58,695 nt of DNA from the NCBI GenBank assembly GCA_001657315.1, contig LYSV01000026.1:1-58695 (forward strand), in the 5' to 3' direction. The notes under the pieces are model-generated. The model did no database searches and was not told the origin of the DNA. It saw only the letters and a program-made list of their open reading frames with translations. Below, piece by piece: positions 9,010 through 18,156 of this stretch. Origin of the DNA: Flammeovirgaceae bacterium BBD 1991-12. Its GTDB lineage: Bacteria; Bacteroidota; Bacteroidia; Cytophagales; Cyclobacteriaceae. The first letter of the stretch is position 1. Each line of letters starts with the position of its first letter. Both the position numbers and the translations under genes were made by a program.

Positions 9010-10833
9010 TTAAAGTTCTACTTTCAGCTTTCTTTTTTGCTTCAGTTTTGCCTCCAAGCCTTTCAGTACTTTCATGGTTTTCCCTTCGCCTATGCGTAAG
9101 GTGTACAGGCTTTCTGAAAACACCCGGGGCTGATACTGATCTCCCCTGGCACGTATGGTGTAAACAATCTCTTCCGTAGCTTCATTTACTACCTGAATGA
9201 CCTGATCCGGCAAGCTCATTTGTAAAACCGGTAGAAACGCCTTTGGCCGACGTCCGTAGTTATCTTCCTGGCTGATCGTGACTGGCCAGCCCGGATATTG
9301 TTCGTCCCTGGTCACTTCGGTATTTCGTCGCCAGCAGTCCATAGTGATCTGCCGTGTTTTTTTATTCAGGGTGACCACTCCGAATCCGGCAGACCGTGTA
9401 TCCAGCGGACTATCTACAATTTTTGTGACAGTATCGGGATTGGCTGCGGCGTAAAGAGTGACCTTGTTGCCAAAGCCGTCTTTATGATCACCGGTATACC
9501 ATGGCTGATCGGCTCTTCTGTTCTGTCCCGGAGTGAGCGGATGCCACCACCTTGGGTAAAGATTGGCAATAGCAGGGACGCAAAATGAATATCCGGCATC
9601 ACCCCAGTCGTCAATGCCATGTTGCATGACCGTTCCAAGGTGCTGATCCCCTCCTATCATGAATCCAAAGCCTTTTCTGATTTCTCTGAGCGCCTTATTT
9701 CTCCCGGTTTGAGGCCATCCGTTGGAATCGAGATCGGCATACAACCGTGTAGCTTCATGACCATGCAGGTGAGCTCCACCTGCAAAAATGGTTTGAGAGA
9801 GCACCACTTTCATCTCCGCATCGGCCCAGTCAGTGGTCCAGATGCGCAAAAAGTCCAATTGCCGGTCACCAAGGAGCTTTGCACCCGAAACATCGAGTGC
9901 CTGAGGGTCGTAATCAGCATTGGTGTAGTGGTCTGGCCTTGGCCCCTTTTGTGGCACCAATCCCCGGGGACCACTTTTGAACTTCCTGTCCTCAAGAATA
10001 GCAAAACTGATACCGCCCCATGTATAGTCAGTATAATAAACCCCCAGGCCGTTCGACAGCGGTGTGGGGTCATAGGGATCAGGCAAATGACTGGTTTGCG
10101 CGCGTTCCACTTCCTTCACGTACTCCACCGGCATATAATACCCCCCCTCGTCACCATGCTTTGAAGAGGGAACACCTTTTCCCCCATTACCCCAGATATT
10201 ATACTGTCCAATATCATGATCGTCAGGTATGCAAATGGTGGGATAGTCCCTTATGATGCTTCCGAAATCCTGTCCAAACTTCAGCCAGGCCGCATAGTGA
10301 TAGCAATGATGGTACACCTGATCGCCCGAAAAGAACAGAACATCAGGTTTAATTCTTTTTATGTTTTCGATGATATCTGTCCGTGGCAGATCGCCCCCGT
10401 GTTCAGGGGAAATAGCATTACAGGTAAAGGCAGCCACCACCACCTCATCTTTTTCCTCCGGATTCTTCCGAATAATGCCTTCCTCGAATGCAGTGTTGTT
10501 ATGATTGACCCGGTACCGGACTTCCCGCGTATCGTCCCAGTTTTCCACACGAAAATGTGCTGTATATCCGGGATAAACGATCTTTGCTTCTGCAATCTTG
10601 TCCCATTTCTCACCCGTCCATTGCTCCAGTTGTGTCTCCAGGGGCTCATGAGTATCCAATGGGTAAAACAGGACCGTCATTTTCAGCACTTGATCATGTA
10701 CCGTGTACATCGGGAAGCATATCCTGTCTTCAGGTGCTACGTCGGGGATCTGCACAATGCTGTTTTGGGCCGGTAAACCTGACCAAAAGAATAATAATTG
10801 AACGCTTACAATAAGTTCCGCCAGTTTTTTCAT
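9010..10833 (-). CDS. Secreted PhoD-like metallophosphatase
   Basis: A 607-residue protein with a signal peptide ending at GLPAQ (about residue 23). An N-terminal beta-rich domain precedes a calcineurin-type metallophosphoesterase core: FFSGDQVYHH, PDDHDIGQYN, a His-rich HLHGHEA and GGDQHLG, matching the PhoD/alkaline-phosphatase-D pattern of metal ligands. The C-terminal 100 residues are a small beta domain. The start ATG overlaps the stop of the kinase gene by 4 bp (ATGA), so the two are translationally coupled. In family members the enzyme hydrolyses phosphoesters outside the cytoplasm. Its place in a glycan operon suggests release of phosphate from a phosphorylated glycan or breakdown product, which is inference. 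Confidence 0.8.
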   Translation of the reverse strand: MKKLAELIVSVQLLFFWSGLPAQNSIVQIPDVAPEDRICFPMYTVHDQVLKMTVLFYPLDTHEPLETQLEQWTGEKWDKIAEAKIVYPGYTAHFRVENWDDTREVRYRVNHNNTAFEEGIIRKNPEEKDEVVVAAFTCNAISPEHGGDLPRTDIIENIKRIKPDVLFFSGDQVYHHCYHYAAWLKFGQDFGSIIRDYPTICIPDDHDIGQYNIWGNGGKGVPSSKHGDEGGYYMPVEYVKEVERAQTSHLPDPYDPTPLSNGLGVYYTDYTWGGISFAILEDRKFKSGPRGLVPQKGPRPDHYTNADYDPQALDVSGAKLLGDRQLDFLRIWTTDWADAEMKVVLSQTIFAGGAHLHGHEATRLYADLDSNGWPQTGRNKALREIRKGFGFMIGGDQHLGTVMQHGIDDWGDAGYSFCVPAIANLYPRWWHPLTPGQNRRADQPWYTGDHKDGFGNKVTLYAAANPDTVTKIVDSPLDTRSAGFGVVTLNKKTRQITMDCWRRNTEVTRDEQYPGWPVTISQEDNYGRRPKAFLPVLQMSLPDQVIQVVNEATEEIVYTIRARGDQYQPRVFSESLYTLRIGEGKTMKVLKGLEAKLKQKRKLKVEL

Positions 10834-12236
10834 CCTGTTCCCTTTAGTTTTAAATAGACTTCCTTCAGTGTATTCTCATCACCAACATTTCCCGGAAAAA
10901 CGACATAGCAGAGCCCCGGGAACTTTGCTTCCGCGCTGAGCTTCCAGACAGGTATACCGGGCGCAATCTGACCAAATACCATTGCTTTTCTGACTCCCAG
11001 GCCTCTGGTGGCTATTTCACTGCTTGTGATACCTCCCTTGGCGATAATTGTCCTGGGCCTTACTATCATGTTCTGCACTACCTGTGTTAAAAAAGCAGAA
11101 ACCTTTTTACCGATCTCAAGGCTTTCATCCGGCGACGAGCCGGCCACCAACTGCCTGCTGGTATACAGCAGTACATCCTCTCCTCCGGAAAGGCGTTTGT
11201 TCAATTCAACATTTATCTTTTTTTCAATAATTTCAGGTTGCTCCAATACGTCATTGATCTTCACTTCTACAGCAGCCAATCCATCCATGGAATAAAGGGG
11301 CTGTAGCTGGGCGGTAGTGGTGGGCACGTAGGAACCCGCTATGATCAAAATACCTTGCCCATCATCAGCATTCATCTCGTCCCTCTGAAGCAATGGGCCA
11401 GGCCTCCGACCCAGCATGACCGGTAAGATAGAAGCCGCACTTCGCAAGAGTACATCACGGCCGGAACGGAGCAATGCCAGATAAAACACCTCAAGATCTC
11501 TGTATGTACGTGCATTCACCATACAGGTGATGCCCTTTTCAAGCTTAACGAGCTGTTCGGAGATCTCCACCGGCGACTTTGTCCTGAGATCCATCAGTGA
11601 AAAAGAAACCACTTCATCTGCCGGGACCCTGCCATTGGTCTTTTCTTCAATGTAGGCCCTGAGATTGGAATGCCGGTAGCCAAAAGCCTTGTCCTCAGCA
11701 AAAGGAGTGCGGGCTGCAGGAATGAGAACATCCCCCTCTTGTACATAATGAACATCGCCAATAGTGTATCGTCCGCCTTCAAAAAAAGCTGGGATCATGA
11801 TCCTTAGCGCATCATCCTGTTCCATGGCATGTGCCACATGATCTACTTCGGCCGGATAGTGTCCCCGCAGGGTAGAGTCGCTGCGGCTTACCACTGTAAA
11901 CTTCCTTCCACTTTGTGCACCCGCTTCAAGGATATTCCTACCGATCTCCGTGGCCATCGCAGTCGCACGCACTTCCGGCATACTTCTTGAATTGGTAAGA
12001 ATAAAAAACAACGGTGTACCCGCTCTGAATTCGGCTTCGATGGCCCCGGAAGACCATGTAGTCAAAATGGGAACATCCGACAGGGTCTGGGTTCCCGTTG
12101 GATCATCATCAAGAACCACGATAGTTCTCGCCTGCTTTTCCGACTCCTGACGAATGCTGTCCAGCAGATCATCATGATATTCAGGTGGAAGTAAAGCATC
12201 TATACTTTGTAAAGTAGTGTTTTTTTCTGCGATCAT
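10830..12236 (-). CDS. Four-carbon acid sugar kinase family protein (DUF1537, OtnK/DtnK-like)
   Basis: A 468-residue cytoplasmic protein with no signal peptide. The N-terminal domain has the family motif VLDDDPTGTQTLSD (about residues 41-54) and SRSDSTLRGHYPAE (about 118-131). The C-terminal nucleotide-binding domain shows IIAKGGITSSEIA and FPGNVGDEN. Family members phosphorylate 3-oxo-tetronates or tetronates, and some act on other sugar acids; the usual partners (dehydrogenase, isomerase, aldolase) are not in this window. It lies 1 bp after the sulfatase gene and overlaps the phosphatase gene by 4 bp. A sugar-acid kinase inside a susC/susD operon is uncommon and hints that the glycan yields an aldonic or similar acid. 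Confidence 0.85.
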   Translation of the reverse strand: MIAEKNTTLQSIDALLPPEYHDDLLDSIRQESEKQARTIVVLDDDPTGTQTLSDVPILTTWSSGAIEAEFRAGTPLFFILTNSRSMPEVRATAMATEIGRNILEAGAQSGRKFTVVSRSDSTLRGHYPAEVDHVAHAMEQDDALRIMIPAFFEGGRYTIGDVHYVQEGDVLIPAARTPFAEDKAFGYRHSNLRAYIEEKTNGRVPADEVVSFSLMDLRTKSPVEISEQLVKLEKGITCMVNARTYRDLEVFYLALLRSGRDVLLRSAASILPVMLGRRPGPLLQRDEMNADDGQGILIIAGSYVPTTTAQLQPLYSMDGLAAVEVKINDVLEQPEIIEKKINVELNKRLSGGEDVLLYTSRQLVAGSSPDESLEIGKKVSAFLTQVVQNMIVRPRTIIAKGGITSSEIATRGLGVRKAMVFGQIAPGIPVWKLSAEAKFPGLCYVVFPGNVGDENTLKEVYLKLKGTG

Positions 12237-12237
12237 A

Positions 12238-13731
12238 TCAGGGGGCTCCGGTTTGTGGAATGATTAGACTGTCAGCTGGCACAAAAAAGTCTTTCCAATA
12301 TTTAAACGTTGGCACTTCAGGAGGATCAGATGCCTGTTCCATCTGCCGGATATACTGGTTCACAAGTTCCGGATGAAAGGCGGAGATATCGGACTGCTCT
12401 CCGATATCGTGCTGGAGGTTGTATAATTCCACAGAGGGGTTCTCTTTTTCTACAGTATTGTGGCGGATCAGCTTCCACGGACCCGTCCGCAGCGCCTGGG
12501 AAAAGGTGAGGTTACCACTGTGGAAGAACTCCCAATAGAGGTAATCATGGTTCTTCTTCATTTCTTTTCCCTGCAATAAGGCAGCAAAGGAAAGACCGTC
12601 TGTATTACTTGCTAAAGAGTAATCTACCAGGTCAGCCACCGTTGGCAGCACATCCCAAAAGGCCAGGGGCTCATTACTGACCCGTCCGGCAGGTATGCCA
12701 GCACCAAAGGCAATAAGAGGAACACGGATCCCCCCTTCGTAAAGATCTCTTTTGTGTCCCCTCAGAGGACCATTACTGTTATGATAGACCGGGTCGTATC
12801 CTCCTTCGGCATGAGGTCCATTGTCACTGGTAAAAAGTACAATAGTATTTTCCATAAGGCCATGTTCGGCAAGAGTGTCCAGCAAGACACCGATATCCTT
12901 GTCCAATCTGCTCACCATGGCAGCGTAGGCAGCTTTTGGCTTAGACTGGCTCCTGTAGAACCGGGAACCCTTGAAAGGAATTTCATCGAACAGACTTTCA
13001 CCGTTCTCATCCGTGTAGGCGGCCATCTCTTCCTGAGGTAATCGCAGCTCAGCATGGGGGACAGTAAAGGGCAGGTATAAAAAGAAAGGTTTTTCCCGGT
13101 TATTGCGGATGAACTCAAGGGCAGCAGTGGCTATGATCTCATGATTATAGTCTGAGGTATCAGTAGGAAAGGCTACCAGTTCACCTTGCCGGATCGTTTC
13201 CAGGCTGTCAAAATAATACTTGTGGGCATCCACCTGGTTCGTAAAGCCCAGAAAGTGATCAAACCCTTGCTTTTCAGGTGCCCCTGAGGTTCCGCGTACA
13301 CCAAGTCCCCATTTACCAAACATACCGGTGGTATAGCCCTGCATCCTGGCCAACTCTGCCAACGTGATCTCTTCTTCCAACAAAGGTACACCATCTCCTA
13401 TACGGCCTTTTCCCGTATCTCCGCCGGCATTGGCCCTCACACGGCTATGGCCCATATGCAAGCCCGTCATTAGTGAATATCTTGAGGGAGCGCAGACGGT
13501 GTTACCTGCATAAAAATCAGTAAATCGTATTCCATTCTCTGCCATTTTATCCAGATTGGGGGTTTTGATGGTTTGCTGGCCGTAGCACCCAAGGTCACCG
13601 TAGCCAAGGTCATCAGCCACAATTAAGATGATATTTAACGGCATTTCTCCACATTGACCAGCGTGCCTGGTGTAATCACCACATTGAAAAGTAAAAACGG
13701 CAAGAACGGATACGCCTATTAGCTTCTTCAT
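12238..13731 (-). CDS. Arylsulfatase-type sulfatase (S1 family), lipoprotein
   Basis: A 497-residue protein. The N-terminus has a signal with a Cys at residue 17 (TFQC), a possible lipobox. IVADDLGYGDLG gives the metal-binding Asp pair (about 40-41). CAPSR at residues 80-84 is the sulfatase signature; Cys80 would be converted to formylglycine by a maturase not in this window. LFTSDNGPH and GHKRDLYEGGIRVPLI are further family motifs. It removes sulfate esters from a glycan, probably in the periplasm. The start ATG overlaps the stop of the upstream glycosidase gene by 4 bp, and the kinase gene follows after 1 bp, so this is tight operon packing. The S1 subfamily and the sulfate position are not assignable by eye. 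Confidence 0.9.
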   Translation of the reverse strand: MKKLIGVSVLAVFTFQCGDYTRHAGQCGEMPLNIILIVADDLGYGDLGCYGQQTIKTPNLDKMAENGIRFTDFYAGNTVCAPSRYSLMTGLHMGHSRVRANAGGDTGKGRIGDGVPLLEEEITLAELARMQGYTTGMFGKWGLGVRGTSGAPEKQGFDHFLGFTNQVDAHKYYFDSLETIRQGELVAFPTDTSDYNHEIIATAALEFIRNNREKPFFLYLPFTVPHAELRLPQEEMAAYTDENGESLFDEIPFKGSRFYRSQSKPKAAYAAMVSRLDKDIGVLLDTLAEHGLMENTIVLFTSDNGPHAEGGYDPVYHNSNGPLRGHKRDLYEGGIRVPLIAFGAGIPAGRVSNEPLAFWDVLPTVADLVDYSLASNTDGLSFAALLQGKEMKKNHDYLYWEFFHSGNLTFSQALRTGPWKLIRHNTVEKENPSVELYNLQHDIGEQSDISAFHPELVNQYIRQMEQASDPPEVPTFKYWKDFFVPADSLIIPQTGAP

Positions 13732-16328
13732 AACTTGTCAGGATAATTCAGTGACGTGATCAGACCATCGTGAAAGATCTTACCCACCACAATCACACTG
13801 CCCTCATCCAGCCCGGTCTCAGCTTCACCGGATCCTTCCTCCCAGGCGATGTAGGCATGATCCTCTGCCCCGGCGATTTCCACGAAACCTACTTTACTCC
13901 GATCTGTAACAGGGACTACATATTGTTGTGGCGACCAGAAACCCTCCTTTCGAATGGAATATTGACCAAGGTAGCTTGCGCAATAGATCACCCCTGACTT
14001 GTCTATGGCCAGCTCTGGCTGCCATCTCCCTACAGAACTGATCACTTTACCTTCACTGACCCAACCGCTGTCTGTTTTTTTGAAAATCTCTCCTTTGGCT
14101 GTACTTACAAATACCTGGTTATGGTAATCCACAATAATATGAGGGCTCTCACCATGTTCATCGGATATCCCACTTCCGGTCCATGATCTCCCATAATCCG
14201 GTGACACCCAATGAACTATATTTTTCGCCTTTCCCTGGCGTTGCACCAGGTGAAGGTTGTTGTCAACCGGACTTACATACATGTCCGGATACACATGATC
14301 CTTACCCTCAATATGGTGATATCTGTCAGGGTCGGTGACCGGTACCCACTTCTGACTCCCTTTCTTAAGCATAAAGACCCCAATGTTGCCACCGTTGTTC
14401 CCACCACGGGTACAAACAAAAAAATTATCTTCACCGTCTACCACCAATTCCGTATCACGAACAGTTCCGGGAAGGGACTTTACCCACCGTGTCCCATCCC
14501 ATTTGGCAAATTCCTTACCACAATACACCCCGGGATTACCCTCGGAATCTACTGCTATATCGGGTTCGGATCTCTTTACATTCTCACACTGGCATCCCGT
14601 AGCCTGCTCCTTTGCCCATCTCTCTTCATTTGCCATGTACCTGCGGTAATACATTTGCCCTGACTTGTGATAAACCAGATGCAGGTCTCCGTTGTGGTCC
14701 ATTTGTATGTCAGGAAAATTTCCGGAAGCTACTACGGAAGGTTTTGGAGTGTAAATATGCAATAGCCAATCCTGATCATCGGGCTTTGTGAAGCGGGGAA
14801 GGTCTCTGTACCCACCCTGGGGATTGCCTTTGATCACCAGTGACTGCCTGACTGTAAAATCACTGGCACTGATCCAGTCTGCCTTGTACAACGGATGTTC
14901 TCCCAGTCGTAAAAGGAAACTTTTAGCCGTATCTGCGTAGACAAGGTACTCCTTCCCCTCATCAGCCAGGAGATAAGCTCCCTCGATCAAATGGCTTTTT
15001 ATAGAAAATTTGAAATAGTCCAGACTTTCAAAAAAATCCCAGACAGACCTGATAATATCATGTTTTCGTTGGTTTCTGTCATTCAGCGCCAGTGTTCCAC
15101 TGAAACCGGTAGACGAGTTACCGGCCATATCGGCAAAATTCAGGGCTGAAGCGGACATCATGATCACAATAGCATTTTTCCGAAGCTGTTCGTCAGTATA
15201 CTCAGGGTGCCATTTGTTTCCAGCCCAAAGTGTTTCCTGGGCATATAGCGGCTCAGACCTGTGATGGTTCCTTACAAGGTCACGATACAGTTCCTGGGTA
15301 CTGGTAGTAGTGGGCCCCTGCAGAGTAGTGAAATCGCACCATTCCTGGAATGTAAAGGGAGAACCGTACAGGTGAGCATCCTTTTCATTGTGAACGGTAA
15401 GAAGGTGGTCGTGTACATCCAGATCTGCTATCAGCCGGCCGAGGCGGTTGATGTCTCCTCCCTTCATTGACTCCTGGTATGTACCTTTACCTTTAATGAA
15501 CAGGGGTTCAGGGCCGGCAACAGAGAAAACCATGTTGGAATAGTAACCAAACCGGGCAAGAATATATTTTAGGTAGAATGCCTGCTCTTCATATTGAGTG
15601 GGCCAATAGCCGGATTTACCAAAAAAACCTGCAAAGGGAAATACGGTAATGCCTCTCTCCCAAAGATCATCGAGGATCAGCTCCATTTTCCGGTACTCAC
15701 CAGGGTTTAATGGCCATAACCGCGGCACATCCCACCCGGCGCCCCTACCTTCACTGTCACGTTTGATAAAAAGTGAAGCTACAGACAGGCTATTATACCC
15801 CTGCTGTTGTAGCCAGTCCAGGAACACCGTTCTGAGCTCACCGTCATTTTTATCAGCGGGGTCATCCCAGTTGGTGGCGAAAAACTTATCCCCCACGTGA
15901 AAACTCCGGATCAGACGGTGACCGCTGCGCTTAGTCCCGAACCAAAGCGGATTCATATGATCTTTGTGGACGAGGCCTGGCAGGTCCGACTCCACTGTTC
16001 TGAATCGCCCCTCACTGACACGCGAGCTATCTGAAAAGACTGCCTGGTAGCTCCATCGGCCGATGATCCAGGGCATGATCCGGATACGCCAGGTAGAATC
16101 CCCATCATAAAATCCATAATGTTCAAAAGTATGCCTGCCCACCTTCAGATATACAGTCAGCCCGACGTCCCGAAGAGGATCTTCATAGGGGCTGGAGTTG
16201 TGGATCACCACTTCAAAGCGATCCCAGATACCCACTTCGGGCACCTGGGAAAATGCGCTTTGAAAGTTGCCCCAAACAGTGAGGATGATCAATAGCTTAG
16301 GGAATTGAGTTGCTTTTGTTTTATACAC
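13728..16328 (-). CDS. Secreted DUF5060/TIM-barrel glycosidase-like protein with C-terminal BNR propeller
   Basis: An 866-residue protein with a signal peptide ending at SAFSQ (about residue 28). Residues 30-115 look like DUF5060 (VGIWDRFEVVIHN, FDGDSTW-type). Residues 120-480 look like a DUF4038/GH140-type barrel (FFATNWDDPADKNDGE, LILDDLWERGITVFPF, FSVAGPEPL). From about residue 530 a BNR/sialidase-type propeller follows (GNFPDIQMDHNGDLHLVYH, YGRSWTGSG). The barrel Glu of EPLF may be catalytic. It is third in the operon after susC and susD, 79 bp after susD, and overlaps the sulfatase gene by ATGA. The combination of barrel and propeller in one chain is unusual; the propeller may bind or cleave substrate. 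Substrate unknown. Confidence 0.72.
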   Translation of the reverse strand: MYKTKATQFPKLLIILTVWGNFQSAFSQVPEVGIWDRFEVVIHNSSPYEDPLRDVGLTVYLKVGRHTFEHYGFYDGDSTWRIRIMPWIIGRWSYQAVFSDSSRVSEGRFRTVESDLPGLVHKDHMNPLWFGTKRSGHRLIRSFHVGDKFFATNWDDPADKNDGELRTVFLDWLQQQGYNSLSVASLFIKRDSEGRGAGWDVPRLWPLNPGEYRKMELILDDLWERGITVFPFAGFFGKSGYWPTQYEEQAFYLKYILARFGYYSNMVFSVAGPEPLFIKGKGTYQESMKGGDINRLGRLIADLDVHDHLLTVHNEKDAHLYGSPFTFQEWCDFTTLQGPTTTSTQELYRDLVRNHHRSEPLYAQETLWAGNKWHPEYTDEQLRKNAIVIMMSASALNFADMAGNSSTGFSGTLALNDRNQRKHDIIRSVWDFFESLDYFKFSIKSHLIEGAYLLADEGKEYLVYADTAKSFLLRLGEHPLYKADWISASDFTVRQSLVIKGNPQGGYRDLPRFTKPDDQDWLLHIYTPKPSVVASGNFPDIQMDHNGDLHLVYHKSGQMYYRRYMANEERWAKEQATGCQCENVKRSEPDIAVDSEGNPGVYCGKEFAKWDGTRWVKSLPGTVRDTELVVDGEDNFFVCTRGGNNGGNIGVFMLKKGSQKWVPVTDPDRYHHIEGKDHVYPDMYVSPVDNNLHLVQRQGKAKNIVHWVSPDYGRSWTGSGISDEHGESPHIIVDYHNQVFVSTAKGEIFKKTDSGWVSEGKVISSVGRWQPELAIDKSGVIYCASYLGQYSIRKEGFWSPQQYVVPVTDRSKVGFVEIAGAEDHAYIAWEEGSGEAETGLDEGSVIVVGKIFHDGLITSLNYPDKL

Positions 16329-16407
16329 CTGATATTTCTGATCTGTTAATAGCTGATGAGTTACAAATTTTTTGACTATATCGCCTCCTTATGTTACCAT
16401 ATATCTA

Positions 16408-18144
16408 TCAATACCCGGGATTCTGATCCTCCTGGTTAATGAGGTTGTTGCGGTCAAGCTCAGGTGTAGGTATGGGCAAAAGCTCGTGCATACCTGTTAC
16501 AAAACCATCGGGTAGCTCTATGCCTGTTTTTGCGGGAGCTCCATAGGTACCCAGCCACCTTCGCTGGTCAAAGTGAAGCACCTGCTCACCCCACAGCTCG
16601 ATCCTTCGCTCATGCCTGATGATCTCAAAGATATCATCCTGTGATACAGCAGGGAAGCCGCGCTGGTCCATCAAAGGGGTACCGTAATCGGGAAGATTAA
16701 CAGCAGCAATACCGCTTAGGTGAATGGGATAACTGAGATTGGTATTCTCCCGGGCCCTTTTTCTTACTTTATTGATCCACGACAATGCATCTGCCTGTAA
16801 ACCCAGTTCATTAAGTGCTTCGGCATACATAAGCATAACATCAGCGAGCCTTATTACTCTAAAATTGATCCCACCAGACCGGTTTTCTTCTTTAAGCTCA
16901 GTGTCATAGACCTGATATTTTGCCGTATAGGCCAGTGTATCCTGTAGCTCTGCGTTGCCTGCAGCGAGACAATCACTACCATAATATCCTTCCCGGAACG
17001 ATGTGGTGGGTATTGTTATTACATTCTGCATATTGTTGAACCGGTCACAAGGAAGGTAAAATGAACGGTAAAAACGTGGGTCGAAGGAATACCTGTAGTC
17101 AAAGCCACCCGACGTGACCACGGTATCCTCATAGCTGTTATACAGCGATGGGGAGATCCGTACATTGCCCCATGCTGAAAAGCCATATTCCATACCTCTC
17201 AGATTTACCTCACCGATACCGGTACCATCAGGTCTGAAGAGGTTGTCATTCGTGTAGATACGTGTGTATTGTATTTCAAGTATTGATTCCTGATTGAGCT
17301 CCCCGTTCTTATTGAAATTTTGAAAATAATCATTGACAAGGTTGAACCGGGTGTGTAGCCCACCGGGTACAGCCTCTACAGCATCCGGGGTATTCTCGTA
17401 ATACTTGTCAAAAAACTCCTCAAAAAGCGCCCTGGCCTGTTCATAATCCCCATGGTACAGGTGCATTTTGGCCCAATGTGCCAGTGCCGCAGCCTTATGT
17501 ACTCTGCCAGGGTCAGCCTCACCACCGGGCTCAGGCAATTTTTCATAGGCCAGTTCAAGGTCATCAAAGATCACTGCGAATACCGAGTCAACGGAGACTC
17601 TTGGACGATCAAAGAACTCTTCAATACCGGCCGGTTGCGTTTCTATGGGGACACCACCCCAGTAGCTGACCAGCCATGAATAGTGCCACGCCCTGAAAAA
17701 GTGTGCCTGTCCTGTAAAATCATTAAAATCCGATGGAGTGATATCGGCAGGTAAGTTATTTTGAATGGTGTATAAACCATCCAAAACATAGTTACACTTG
17801 GATATACCGCCATAGTGCGCATCCCAGACCCGTGTAATGAAGGGGCTGGAACCATCAAATGTATAGTTAAGGATCTGTCGTAGCCGCCCACCGAGTGACG
17901 ACGCACCGATAAAGTCCTGGGTCAGCAAATCTGCCAGCAGGAATCCATGACGTGAATACATGCCCTGGCGCTGGGCATTGGCATATATGGCATTGACGGC
18001 CTGCTGGGCCTGTATCCTGTTTCTGAAGAAGTCATCTCCGGAGATTTCATTAGGGTTGGTGGCATCAAGAAAGTCATCATTGCAGGCAGCAAGGCTGACA
18101 GCAACAAACGCCAGTACTATCGATTTGAAATAACTAAGATTCAT
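16408..18144 (-). CDS. susD: SusD/RagB family glycan-binding lipoprotein
   Basis: A 578-residue lipoprotein. The lipobox VSLAAC puts the lipidated Cys at residue 21, followed by NDDFLDATNP, the normal SusD start. Tetratricopeptide-like helices (FFRAWHYSWLVSYWGGVPI near 150) and the C-terminal RHERRIELWGEQVLHFDQRRW are family hallmarks. The protein caps the SusC porin at the outer membrane and binds the incoming oligosaccharide. It starts 12 bp after the susC stop, a standard pair. The symbol is for the family; substrate specificity cannot be inferred from the name. Confidence 0.95.
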   Translation of the reverse strand: MNLSYFKSIVLAFVAVSLAACNDDFLDATNPNEISGDDFFRNRIQAQQAVNAIYANAQRQGMYSRHGFLLADLLTQDFIGASSLGGRLRQILNYTFDGSSPFITRVWDAHYGGISKCNYVLDGLYTIQNNLPADITPSDFNDFTGQAHFFRAWHYSWLVSYWGGVPIETQPAGIEEFFDRPRVSVDSVFAVIFDDLELAYEKLPEPGGEADPGRVHKAAALAHWAKMHLYHGDYEQARALFEEFFDKYYENTPDAVEAVPGGLHTRFNLVNDYFQNFNKNGELNQESILEIQYTRIYTNDNLFRPDGTGIGEVNLRGMEYGFSAWGNVRISPSLYNSYEDTVVTSGGFDYRYSFDPRFYRSFYLPCDRFNNMQNVITIPTTSFREGYYGSDCLAAGNAELQDTLAYTAKYQVYDTELKEENRSGGINFRVIRLADVMLMYAEALNELGLQADALSWINKVRKRARENTNLSYPIHLSGIAAVNLPDYGTPLMDQRGFPAVSQDDIFEIIRHERRIELWGEQVLHFDQRRWLGTYGAPAKTGIELPDGFVTGMHELLPIPTPELDRNNLINQEDQNPGY

Positions 18145-18156
18145 ATTGCTGATATT

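Noticed and set aside
9619..10776. Plus-strand frames of 181 and 186 residues over the phosphatase gene
   Set aside because: Both lie antisense to the PhoD-like gene, have no recognisable motif, and would disrupt the operon layout.
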